A stretch of DNA of 64,000 nucleotides from an uncultured Sulfitobacter sp. (GTDB lineage Bacteria; Pseudomonadota; Alphaproteobacteria; Rhodobacterales; Rhodobacteraceae): contig CAJJCJ010000004.1 of assembly GCA_905182645.1 (NCBI GenBank), positions 124,001 to 188,000 of the forward strand, in the 5' to 3' direction. The translations under genes were made by a program, and so were the position numbers. Below are positions 56,898 through 64,000 of the stretch, in pieces (positions within the stretch are counted from its first letter, which is position 1; every line of letters starts with the position of its first letter). The notes beneath the pieces were generated by a model. That model was not told the origin of the DNA. It searched no databases and saw nothing but the letters and a program-made list of their open reading frames with translations.

Positions 56898-57769
56898 TGC
56901 ATCCCGCACCATCAGTTATCTTCTTTACGACGTTTTCAGGCTTGGGTTATGGTCTGTTGTTCTGGCTTGGCATTGGCATGCCAGCCCCCACTGGATGGGT
57001 CGCGTTTGTGTTCTTTGCGATTGCCTACATCATGGCTGTTGGCGGCCTTTTGGCTTCCACATTCCACCTTGGCCGCCCAGAGCGCGCGATCAAGGCATTT
57101 AGCCAATGGCGGTCAAGTTGGCTGTCGCGTGAAGGCATTTGTGCGGTCGCAACACTGTTGATCATGGCGATCTACGGCGCTGGTCTGGTGTTCTTTGGCG
57201 CTGAATGGACCATTCTTGGCTGGCTCGGTGCAATCGGCGCGTTGCTGACCGTATTCACCACATCAATGATTTATGCGCAGTTAAAAACCGTGCCGCGCTG
57301 GAAACATTGGACAACGCCTACGTTGTTCTTGCTTCTATCAATCGGCGGCGGCGCGTTGTTTTCTGGCAATGTCAAAATCGCCATTCCACTGTTTGTCATT
57401 GCGGGTGCGCTGCAAGCCTTTGCTTGGTTCCACGGTGACGGGCGTTTTAATGCGTCGGGCACTACGATGGAAACTGCGACTGGCCTTGGCCACATCGGTA
57501 AGGTCCGCGCGTTTGAACCACCGCACACTGGCACCAATTATTTGATGAAAGAATTCATTCATGTTGTTGGGCGTAGACATGCCACCCAACTGCGAATCGT
57601 CGCATTGGTGTTGGGCTTTGTCATCCCCGTTATCTTGCTGCTGCTAGGTGCAAAGCATGTGCTGGGGCTGCTGGCCGTTGTTAGCCACGTTGCGGGCATC
57701 CTCGCGCTGCGTTGGTTGTTCTTTGCACAAGCCGAACATGTCGTCGGATTGTATTACGGCAAACGCTAA
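56897..57769 (+). CDS. soeC: Sulfite dehydrogenase membrane anchor (DmsC-type)
   Basis: 290 residues with about eight hydrophobic spans and the DmsC-family start HPAPSVIFFTTFSGLGYGL, then FHLGRPERAIKAFSQWRSSWLSRE-like loop (LGRPERAIKAFSQWRSSW). It anchors SoeAB and reduces quinone. Last gene of the operon; a strong terminator follows. Confidence 0.9.
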   Translation: MHPAPSVIFFTTFSGLGYGLLFWLGIGMPAPTGWVAFVFFAIAYIMAVGGLLASTFHLGRPERAIKAFSQWRSSWLSREGICAVATLLIMAIYGAGLVFFGAEWTILGWLGAIGALLTVFTTSMIYAQLKTVPRWKHWTTPTLFLLLSIGGGALFSGNVKIAIPLFVIAGALQAFAWFHGDGRFNASGTTMETATGLGHIGKVRAFEPPHTGTNYLMKEFIHVVGRRHATQLRIVALVLGFVIPVILLLLGAKHVLGLLAVVSHVAGILALRWLFFAQAEHVVGLYYGKR

Positions 57770-57777
57770 ATAAAAAA

Positions 57778-57807
57778 AGGGCCGATCAGCAATGATCGGC
57801 CCTTTTT
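57778..57807. terminator. Bidirectional terminator between soeC and the sugar ATPase gene
   Basis: An 11-bp stem AGGGCCGATCA / TGATCGGCCCT with a GCAA tetraloop, preceded by seven A residues and followed by five T residues, so it can stop transcription from both convergent genes. Confidence 0.9.
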
Positions 57808-57828
57808 CTGTGTGAATGCGATTTAGCC

Positions 57829-58890
57829 CTAGCCGCGAATACGAGCTTCGGTTTCGCCGTCAAACAGGTAAATGCGGGACTTGTCGATGGTGACGCCAAC
57901 ACGGTCCCCCTCGGATGACCGATCGTCGCCGCGTTCCTCAATAATGATCCGCTCGCCAGTTTCGCCAGCCAGATAAACGAATGACACGCCGCCAAGGCTT
58001 TCGGCCATTTCAACCGTATGCGTGTCGCCGTTCGGATCAACCATTAGGTGTTCAGCGCGCATGCCGACGGTAACTTTTTTGCCCGAATAAGCAGGCGCAA
58101 TTACACCGTCAAAGCTGGTCTTCATTCCGGGTACAGATACAGCGCCATCGTTGGCCACACCTTCAAGGAAGTTCATGGCGGGTGAGCCGATAAAGCCCGC
58201 GACGAATTTGTTATCAGGATCACGGTACAGTTCCATTGGTGAACCAACCTGTTCGATGATGCCCATGCGCAGCACAACTATCTTATCGGCAAGCGTCATC
58301 GCCTCGACCTGATCATGGGTCACGTAGATCATCGTGGCGCCGATTTCTTTATGCAAACGTGCAATTTCGACCCGCATCTCCACGCGCAGTTCAGCATCAA
58401 GGTTGGACAGCGGTTCGTCGAACAAGAACACTTCTGGGCCACGCACAATCGCACGGCCGATCGATACTCGCTGTCGCTGACCACCGGACATGGCCGCTGG
58501 TTTACGGTCCAAATATGGTTCTAATTTTAGGATACGCGTCGCTTCTGCAACCTTTTCAGCGATGACATCCTTGGGATGGCCGTTCATTTTCAGGCCAAAG
58601 CCCATGTTATCACGCACAGTCATATGCGGATAAAGCGCGTAAGTTTGGAACACCATCGCAACGCCACGCAGGCTTGGGTCCATCGTGGTTACATCTCGGT
58701 CACCGATGTGCATCGTGCCACCTGTCGTTTCCTCGAGCCCAGCCACCATGCGCAGCAAAGTCGATTTACCGCAGCCTGACGGGCCAACAAACACACAGAA
58801 CTCACCGTCTTCGATTTGAAGATCAATTCCGTGGATAACCTGAACGTCGCCATATTTCTTGATTACGTCTTTAAGCTCTACGCCTGCCAT
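57829..58890 (-). CDS. Sugar ABC transporter ATP-binding protein (UgpC/MalK type)
   Basis: 353 residues from ATG 58890. Walker A VGPSGCGKST, VFQTYALYPHMTV, signature MSGGQRQRVSIGRAI and Walker B VFLFDEPLSNLDAEL precede the C-terminal TOBE regulatory domain (VTVGMRAEHLMV, SRIYLFDGETEARI). It likely powers the sugar permeases encoded 2 kb away on the other strand, though such ATPases can serve several transporters. Confidence 0.88.
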   Translation of the reverse strand: MAGVELKDVIKKYGDVQVIHGIDLQIEDGEFCVFVGPSGCGKSTLLRMVAGLEETTGGTMHIGDRDVTTMDPSLRGVAMVFQTYALYPHMTVRDNMGFGLKMNGHPKDVIAEKVAEATRILKLEPYLDRKPAAMSGGQRQRVSIGRAIVRGPEVFLFDEPLSNLDAELRVEMRVEIARLHKEIGATMIYVTHDQVEAMTLADKIVVLRMGIIEQVGSPMELYRDPDNKFVAGFIGSPAMNFLEGVANDGAVSVPGMKTSFDGVIAPAYSGKKVTVGMRAEHLMVDPNGDTHTVEMAESLGGVSFVYLAGETGERIIIEERGDDRSSEGDRVGVTIDKSRIYLFDGETEARIRG

Positions 58891-58912
58891 GGTGTCGGTT
58901 CCTCGTGTTAGG

Positions 58913-59695
58913 TCAAACAGTTGTGGGTGATTGCCACGATCGGGCCTCAGACCCAATTCTAGCAGCGGTATCGAGTAATTTGGAACGAAAGGCGTCAAGT
59001 CCTTCGATAGAATGGCGCTGGGTGGTCGTCGCGATAGACAACGCACCAATGACACGATTTTCGTGGGTAATGATCGGGGCAGCAATGCTAATGATGCCCG
59101 CCTCGTGCTCTTCGCGGTCAAAGGCGACGCCATTGGCACGGATCACCTCAAGTTCCCCTTCGAGTTCGAATGCATTGGAATGTGTTGAACCAGTATATGC
59201 GAGGAATGCCTGTTGTTGGATGGCCCGTGCGCGGCGCTCTTCGCCCATGTGGGCCAAAATAACTTTGCCAACGCCGGTGCAATAGGCTGGGGCTACTTGA
59301 CCCGCTTGCGCAAGCGTTTCGTAGCCCGCCTTAGCCTTGCGTTTGTCGATAAACAGAACTTGACCGTTGTCGATTTGGGCGAGATGGACAGCTTCGCCTA
59401 CTTCTGCCGCCAATCGGTCAAGGAAAGGACGCGCGATTGGCGCAAGCGAGGACTGCTCCCATGCGGAATGTGCAAGACGTAACAGACGTAGGCCCGGCGC
59501 ATAAGTTTGCCGGTCAGGGTTATACGACAACATATTCTGATTAGTCAGGCTTTGGATGAACCGGTATAATGTGGGCTTGGGCAGATCAGACTGCGCCAGC
59601 ACTTCTGAGAACCGGACCGGACGACCAAAAGACGCAACATGGTCAAGCACACCAAGCGCCTTACCCACTGTCCCATCACCAGTCTCGTATGCCAT
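58913..59695 (-). CDS. IclR-family transcriptional regulator
   Basis: 260 residues from ATG 59695. The winged helix at residues 10-60 (VGKALGVLDHVASFG, DLPKPTLYRFIQSL) precedes the IclR effector domain (QVAPAYCTGVGKVILAHM, IISIAAPIITHENRVIGALSIA). It is divergent from the sugar-binding protein gene and 22 bp from the ATPase gene, so it probably controls the sugar island in response to a galactoside or its breakdown product. Confidence 0.87.
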   Translation of the reverse strand: MAYETGDGTVGKALGVLDHVASFGRPVRFSEVLAQSDLPKPTLYRFIQSLTNQNMLSYNPDRQTYAPGLRLLRLAHSAWEQSSLAPIARPFLDRLAAEVGEAVHLAQIDNGQVLFIDKRKAKAGYETLAQAGQVAPAYCTGVGKVILAHMGEERRARAIQQQAFLAYTGSTHSNAFELEGELEVIRANGVAFDREEHEAGIISIAAPIITHENRVIGALSIATTTQRHSIEGLDAFRSKLLDTAARIGSEARSWQSPTTV

Positions 59696-59803
59696 CGTGT
59701 TCTCCCTATCTGGTGCCCTCAATAGTGAGTTTGACCGCATCTTGATCCGAACCAACTGTTGACAAGGCTAGCTGAGTCACGGTTTAGTATCAATATGCAA
59801 AAC

Positions 59804-59826
59804 CAAGTTTCAAATAATGAGACCTG
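59804..59826. promoter_or_regulatory. Candidate IclR operator
   Basis: Imperfect inverted repeat CAAGTTTC-AAATAAT-GAGACCTG (6 of 8 positions pair) in the 160-bp gap between the IclR gene and the binding-protein gene, 31 bp before the latter's start. Assignment rests on position only. Confidence 0.35.
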
Positions 59827-59856
59827 TTTTTGATTTGGAGCACTAGGGAGGAAACC

Positions 59857-61122
59857 ATGCATTCCATTATTAAGACGTCGTTCGCGGCGATTGTAGCTGC
59901 TGGCATCACAGCAACAGCAGCCCACGCAGACGCACATGCGCTGTCAGGCGATCTCGTCATCTTCTCTGACATGTCCAACCCTGCGCCACGCGCAGTGATG
60001 GAAAGCATGGTAGAGCGTTTTGGTGCGATGCACCCTGACATGAACATTGAGCTGACGGTCATCGACCGTGAAGCTTACAAAACACAAATCCGCAACTTCT
60101 TGACTGCTGACGCACCTGACGTCGCAAACTGGTACGCTGCGAACCGTATGTTGCCGTATGTTAACGCGGGTCTTTTTGAAGACGTTTCCGACATTTGGGA
60201 AGGTCAATTGTCCGATGAGCTGGCGTCTACCAAAGGTGCGCTGACAATCGAGGGCAAGCAGTACGGCGTGCCATACACGTATTACCAGTGGGGCGTTTAT
60301 TACCGTAAAGACCTGATGGAACAGTATGGTCTTTCCGAGCCAACAACTTGGGCTGAAGAAAAAGCAAACTGCCAGACGTATCTTGATAACGGCATCAAGT
60401 GCTACACAATCGGGACAAAGTTCCTTTGGACTGCTGGCGGTTGGTTTGACTACTTGAACATGCGTACCAACGGTTACGACTACCACGCAGCTTTGACTGG
60501 CGGCACTGAGAATTGGGACAGCGAAGCAACACGCGCAACGTTCGCCAATTGGCGCGAGCTGATCGACATGGGTGCGTTCATCGACAACCACCAGACATAC
60601 AGCTGGCAAGAAGCTATGCCATTCATGGTTAACGGCGAAGCTGCATCTTACTTGATGGGTAACTTCTCTGTTGCGTCATTCCGCGAAGGCGGCTTGGACG
60701 ATAGCAAATTGGACTTCTACCAGTTCCCAGAAATCACTGCTGGCATTGCCAAGGGTGAAGATGCACCAACAGACACATTCCACATCCCATCGGGTGCGAC
60801 AAACAAAGAAAACGCTCGTGCGTTCTTGAAGTTTGTTGTTTCTGCGGACAACCAGACATTGATCAACAACGGTGAAAACCTTGGTCAGTTACCTGTGAAC
60901 TCGCTGTCTTCTGTTGATGACGACAAATTCCTGAACGAAGGTTTTGCGATGTTGTCTAACGACGCTCCTGGTGGCGTGGCACAGTTCTTTGACCGTGACG
61001 CACCTGCTGAAATGGCCGCCGTTGCCATGGAAGGTTTCCAAGAGTTCATGCTGTTCCCAGACAACTTGGATGACATCCTTGCGCGTCTTGATGAAGCAGC
61101 TGTAGATATCTACGCTGAATAA
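59857..61122 (+). CDS. Sugar ABC transporter substrate-binding protein
   Basis: 421 residues from ATG 59857 with GGGAGG upstream. A signal peptide (IIKTSFAAIVAAGITATAAHA) precedes a CUT1-family binding protein: DLVIFSDMSNPAPRAVMES, DAPDVANWYAANRMLPYV, GVPYTYYQWGVYYRKDL and FLKFVVSADNQTLIN. Neighbouring GH36 enzyme suggests an alpha-galactoside ligand. Confidence 0.88.
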   Translation: MHSIIKTSFAAIVAAGITATAAHADAHALSGDLVIFSDMSNPAPRAVMESMVERFGAMHPDMNIELTVIDREAYKTQIRNFLTADAPDVANWYAANRMLPYVNAGLFEDVSDIWEGQLSDELASTKGALTIEGKQYGVPYTYYQWGVYYRKDLMEQYGLSEPTTWAEEKANCQTYLDNGIKCYTIGTKFLWTAGGWFDYLNMRTNGYDYHAALTGGTENWDSEATRATFANWRELIDMGAFIDNHQTYSWQEAMPFMVNGEAASYLMGNFSVASFREGGLDDSKLDFYQFPEITAGIAKGEDAPTDTFHIPSGATNKENARAFLKFVVSADNQTLINNGENLGQLPVNSLSSVDDDKFLNEGFAMLSNDAPGGVAQFFDRDAPAEMAAVAMEGFQEFMLFPDNLDDILARLDEAAVDIYAE

Positions 61123-61130
61123 ATTACTTT

Positions 61131-61152
61131 GGGTGGGCAGCAATGCCCACCC
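61131..61152 (+). other. Hairpin between binding-protein and permease genes
   Basis: A 9-bp stem GGGTGGGCA / TGCCCACCC with a GCAA tetraloop begins 8 bp past the stop. No T run follows. It probably stabilises the binding-protein message and reduces permease expression. Confidence 0.65.
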
Positions 61153-61224
61153 ATCTCCATCTGGCTTATCTGCAAACGCCCCCCGGCTTTTTCACATGCG
61201 CCCCACTGGATTAAGTGAACGACA

Positions 61225-62160
61225 ATGAGCAATACAGCGATGCCTGCATCCAAGTATGAGCAGCCCAAGCGCAGCTGGTACAAACGCAACGAAATTGCTG
61301 TCACGCCGATTTTATTTTTGCTGCCAGGTGTGTTTTTCTTTGCAGTCTATGTGATCTATCCCGTATTCCAATCGTTCAACATCTCACTCTATAAGTGGGA
61401 CGGTCTGGGCGAAGCAGAATTCATTGGCCTTAAAAACTATCAAAAGCTATTAGAAGATCGCGCGTTTGAAACATCGTTATGGAACAACCTTAAATGGTTG
61501 GTGTTGTACTTGCTGGCGATCCCCATGGGCCTCTTCATTTCGCTGTTTCTGAACCAAAAAGTGACAGGTATCCGGCTCTATAAGTCGCTATTCTTCTTCC
61601 CGTTTGTGATTTCACAAATCGTTGTTGGTCTTGTGTTTTCATGGTTCTACGATCCAACATTTGGGATTTTCACCAAGATGCTTGGCCTTATCGGTCTTGA
61701 GATCAAAGGCGGTGTGTTGGGCAATCCAACAGCTGTGACCTATGGCATCATCGCTGCAGGCCTGTGGCCGCAGACCGCTTATTGCATGATCCTATATCTT
61801 ACTGGTCTAAACTCCGTGGACCCAGAACAGGTTGAGGCCGCGCGCCTTGACGGTGCCAAGGGCTGGAAAATGCTTTGGTATGTGATCATCCCACAGCTAA
61901 AGCCTGCAACCTTTATCGCGTTTGTTGTTACTATTGTTGGTGCGCTTCGGTCATTCGATTTGATCTCGATTATGACCCGCGGTGGCCCGTTTGGCCAAAG
62001 CCGCGTGCTGTCATATTATATGTTTGAAAAGGCGCTATCCGAATATGGGTTCCGCATGGGGTACGGCGCCGCCATTGCGGTTGTGTTGTTCATGATCATG
62101 CTCGTATTTATCGCCTACTTTCTCTGGTCAATGTACCAAGAAGAAAAAGGAGCACACTGA
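61225..62160 (+). CDS. Sugar ABC transporter permease (MalF type)
   Basis: 311 residues, six or so membrane spans. The start region is basic (QPKRSWYKRNEIAVTP). The EAA loop reads EQVEAARLDGAKGWKMLWYV followed by IIPQLKP. Its last base overlaps the next permease start (TGATG). Confidence 0.9.
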   Translation: MSNTAMPASKYEQPKRSWYKRNEIAVTPILFLLPGVFFFAVYVIYPVFQSFNISLYKWDGLGEAEFIGLKNYQKLLEDRAFETSLWNNLKWLVLYLLAIPMGLFISLFLNQKVTGIRLYKSLFFFPFVISQIVVGLVFSWFYDPTFGIFTKMLGLIGLEIKGGVLGNPTAVTYGIIAAGLWPQTAYCMILYLTGLNSVDPEQVEAARLDGAKGWKMLWYVIIPQLKPATFIAFVVTIVGALRSFDLISIMTRGGPFGQSRVLSYYMFEKALSEYGFRMGYGAAIAVVLFMIMLVFIAYFLWSMYQEEKGAH

Positions 62161-63008
62161 TGTTTCCGACCCCAATTAAGAAACGTACGCGTGGCTGGCA
62201 AATCGGCTATCAGGCCATGATCCCTGTCGTGCTGATCATGTGGCTTTTGCCGCTTCTTGCTGTGATGCTATTTTCGATCAAACCAGAGGCGGACTTTGTC
62301 GCTGGCGATTATTGGTCCCTCCCGTCGTCACTTGAAGGGTTCAAGAACTACGGCAAAGTGTTCTTTGAAAGCGATATGCCCAGATATATGTGGAACTCTA
62401 TCCGCATCACGGTGCCTACGGTGATTGGCTGCATGATTTTGTCGTCTTTGACTGGTTTTGCGTTAGGTGTTTATAAATTCAAAGCGAACTTGTGGATTTT
62501 CTTTATGTTTATTGCGGGTAACTTTGTCCCGTTTCAGATTTTGATGATCCCTGTGCGTGACCTGACGTTGGACATCGGTCTGTATAACACCGTAACTGGC
62601 TTGGTCCTGTTCCACGTAGCTTTCCAAACTGGGTTTTGCACGCTGTTCATGCGAAACTTTATTCGCGCCCTACCATTTGAATTGATCGAGGCCGCGCGCG
62701 TCGAGGGCATCGCAGAATGGCGCATCTTTTGGTACGTTGTGCTCCCGTTGATGAAGCCTGCGCTGGCCGCTATGGCGGTGCTAATATTTACGTTTATCTG
62801 GAACGATTACTTTTGGGCGGTTGTGCTGACCCAAGGGTCTGAAACCCAACCTGTGACGGCTGGTATTACCAGCTTTAACGCCCAATACCGCGCCGCCTAT
62901 CATCTGATGAGCGCCGGTTCGATTGTTGCAGCCCTTCCCCCCGTCGCGATGTTCTTTTTGATGCAAAAGCACTTTATCGCAGGTCTGACCCTCGGGGCAG
63001 TTAAGTAA
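62160..63008 (+). CDS. Sugar ABC transporter permease (MalG type)
   Basis: 282 residues with six membrane spans and the EAA loop ELIEAARVEGIAEWRIFWYV followed by VLPLMKPALAAM. Forms the pore with the upstream permease. Seven bp separate it from the galactosidase gene. Confidence 0.9.
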   Translation: MFPTPIKKRTRGWQIGYQAMIPVVLIMWLLPLLAVMLFSIKPEADFVAGDYWSLPSSLEGFKNYGKVFFESDMPRYMWNSIRITVPTVIGCMILSSLTGFALGVYKFKANLWIFFMFIAGNFVPFQILMIPVRDLTLDIGLYNTVTGLVLFHVAFQTGFCTLFMRNFIRALPFELIEAARVEGIAEWRIFWYVVLPLMKPALAAMAVLIFTFIWNDYFWAVVLTQGSETQPVTAGITSFNAQYRAAYHLMSAGSIVAALPPVAMFFLMQKHFIAGLTLGAVK

Positions 63009-63015
63009 GAAAACT

Positions 63016-64000
63016 ATGAACAGAACCTATCGCCTAGATGATGGCCGCCAGACACTTGTGCTTGCCGCGCACGCCAACCGTTTGCCCGTTGTTACATATT
63101 GGGGTCCGACCCTACCTAAAACCGACGACCCCGCCGATCTGCATGCAGCGGCCATAATCGATGTTACCGGTGGGATGCTGGACGAACACATTGACTTGTC
63201 AATCTGCCCAGAGGCATCTCGCAGTTTTCCTGGCCAACCCGGCTTAATCGTGCGTGATACAGACGGCACGCCGCTTTTGCCAAAATTTTGTTTTGCGTCC
63301 GAAAACCATGAGGGTGGGTTGTCTCTTTCCTACAGTGATACTGAAAATGGCCTGACTTTAACGGTCACTTTTGCAGTTGATGCTGAAACGCACATCATCA
63401 CCTGCCAAACCACGTTGGACGCCACCCACCCCGTGCATTTACACTGGCTGGCAGCACCCGTGCTACCCGCACCCCAACTGTCCGACGATATGATCGACGT
63501 ATCTGGCCGCTGGTGTGGTGAATTCCAACTGTCGCGCACCGCGTGGTCACCCGGCATGCGCTACCGCGAAAATCGCACAGGCCGCACTGGGCACGAGCAT
63601 TTCCCCGGTCTAATTGTCCCCTGTCGAGGCGCCACCAACACCATGGGCGAGGCCTATGCGTTTCATTACGGTTGGTCTGGTGGTCACCGAATGCTCGCTG
63701 AAGAATTGCCCGATGGACGCCGTCAAATCCAATGGGGCCACGCGGCCCGTATGGAGACCGATGCGCAGATGCAGTTTAAGACCGCGCCGCTGTACATCAC
63801 ATACTCCAACACTGGCCTCAACGGCTGTGCTGTTGCATTTCAACGCCACTTGCGCGACCGGATCGTGACATGGCCAAAACCTGACGCACCGCGCCCTGTG
63901 CATTATAACTGTTGGGAAGCTGTGTATTTCGACCACAGGCTCCCCGTTCTGAAAGACATCGCAGAGCGCGCAGCCAAGTTAGGCGCGGAACGGTTTGTGC
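63016..64000 (+). CDS. GH36 alpha-galactosidase, 3' partial
   Basis: Starts at ATG 63016 (MNRTYRLDDGRQTLVLAAHA) and stays open to the window end, 328 codons. The N-terminal beta-sandwich domain includes HFPGLIVPCRGATN and EAYAFHYGWSGGHRML; the catalytic barrel opens with RPVHYNCWEAVYFDH near residue 295, the GH36 hallmark region. Catalytic aspartates lie beyond the window. No signal peptide, so the substrate is imported first. Product should free galactose from an alpha-galactoside. Confidence 0.88.
   Translation, partial: MNRTYRLDDGRQTLVLAAHANRLPVVTYWGPTLPKTDDPADLHAAAIIDVTGGMLDEHIDLSICPEASRSFPGQPGLIVRDTDGTPLLPKFCFASENHEGGLSLSYSDTENGLTLTVTFAVDAETHIITCQTTLDATHPVHLHWLAAPVLPAPQLSDDMIDVSGRWCGEFQLSRTAWSPGMRYRENRTGRTGHEHFPGLIVPCRGATNTMGEAYAFHYGWSGGHRMLAEELPDGRRQIQWGHAARMETDAQMQFKTAPLYITYSNTGLNGCAVAFQRHLRDRIVTWPKPDAPRPVHYNCWEAVYFDHRLPVLKDIAERAAKLGAERFV

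Noticed and set aside
53102..57769. Assigning the molybdoenzyme operon as anaerobic DMSO, polysulfide or thiosulfate reductase.
   Set aside because: SoeA lacks a Tat signal and the genes are fused into the Xsc operon that releases sulfite, so the cytoplasmic sulfite dehydrogenase reading fits better.

Overview
The window looks like chromosomal DNA of a marine alphaproteobacterium of the Roseobacter group (Rhodobacteraceae). This is inferred from gene content and protein style: a taurine locus with Tpa, Xsc, TauR and a cytoplasmic SoeABC-type sulfite dehydrogenase, a fused carnitine dehydrogenase-thioesterase, DUF3572 next to pleD, and moderate GC. A cold-water genus such as Octadecabacter or Loktanella would fit the many broken genes and the insertion-sequence scar, but that is a guess. 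No rRNA, tRNA, CRISPR or prophage was seen.

Layout. 1-3.6 kb: a 5'-truncated, frameshifted SPFH protein, a zinc-ribbon membrane protein, a PfkB sugar kinase and dtd. 3.6-5.6 kb: a decayed zinc-uptake locus (zur with a nonsense codon, intact znuC, triply disrupted znuB, no znuA in the window). 5.6-11.2 kb: an MttB-superfamily methyltransferase, a HAD phosphatase and, divergently, a 1061-residue reductive dehalogenase fused to its own reductase and ferredoxin. 11.2-18.9 kb: DUF3572, a degenerate PleD, an ECF-sigma module with Spy-like and EF-hand proteins, DUF983, a Nudix hydrolase, a DMT transporter, a desaturase and an XRE regulator. 18.9-22.8 kb: a carnitine-degradation operon that also encodes a lipocalin and a small lipoprotein. 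23-27.7 kb: an aldo/keto reductase, an MFS transporter, a small outer-membrane protein and metG. 28-32.8 kb: a stress-protein remnant, then gcvT-gcvH-gcvP. 32.8-39 kb: an IS30 scar cutting a thioredoxin-like gene, msrB-msrA, an RTX tail fragment, an M29 aminopeptidase, uvrB and a NYN ribonuclease.

39-57.8 kb is the centrepiece. tauABC (tauC frameshifted) diverge from tpa. Between tpa and the regulator tauR lies a PLP decarboxylase interrupted by an amber codon. A compact operon of about 10 kb follows: xsc, tauE-like, pta, ackA, a second tauE-like gene, soeA, a 64-residue membrane protein, soeB and soeC. Together these import taurine, transaminate it to sulfoacetaldehyde, split that into sulfite and acetyl phosphate, convert the acetyl group to acetyl-CoA or acetate, and oxidise or export the sulfite. 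Paired YTGGMCYTAA-like boxes 22-23 bp apart precede tauR and xsc, with a weaker pair between tauA and tpa; they look like TauR operators.

57.8-64 kb is a sugar-uptake island: a MalK/UgpC-type ATPase, an IclR regulator, a binding protein, two permeases and a GH36 alpha-galactosidase that runs off the window end.

At least seven genes carry frameshifts, nonsense codons or truncations. Homopolymer indels could be sequencing errors, but a 7-bp duplication, two nonsense codons, an IS scar and N-terminal losses are harder to explain that way, so real gene decay is likely in at least part of the window.
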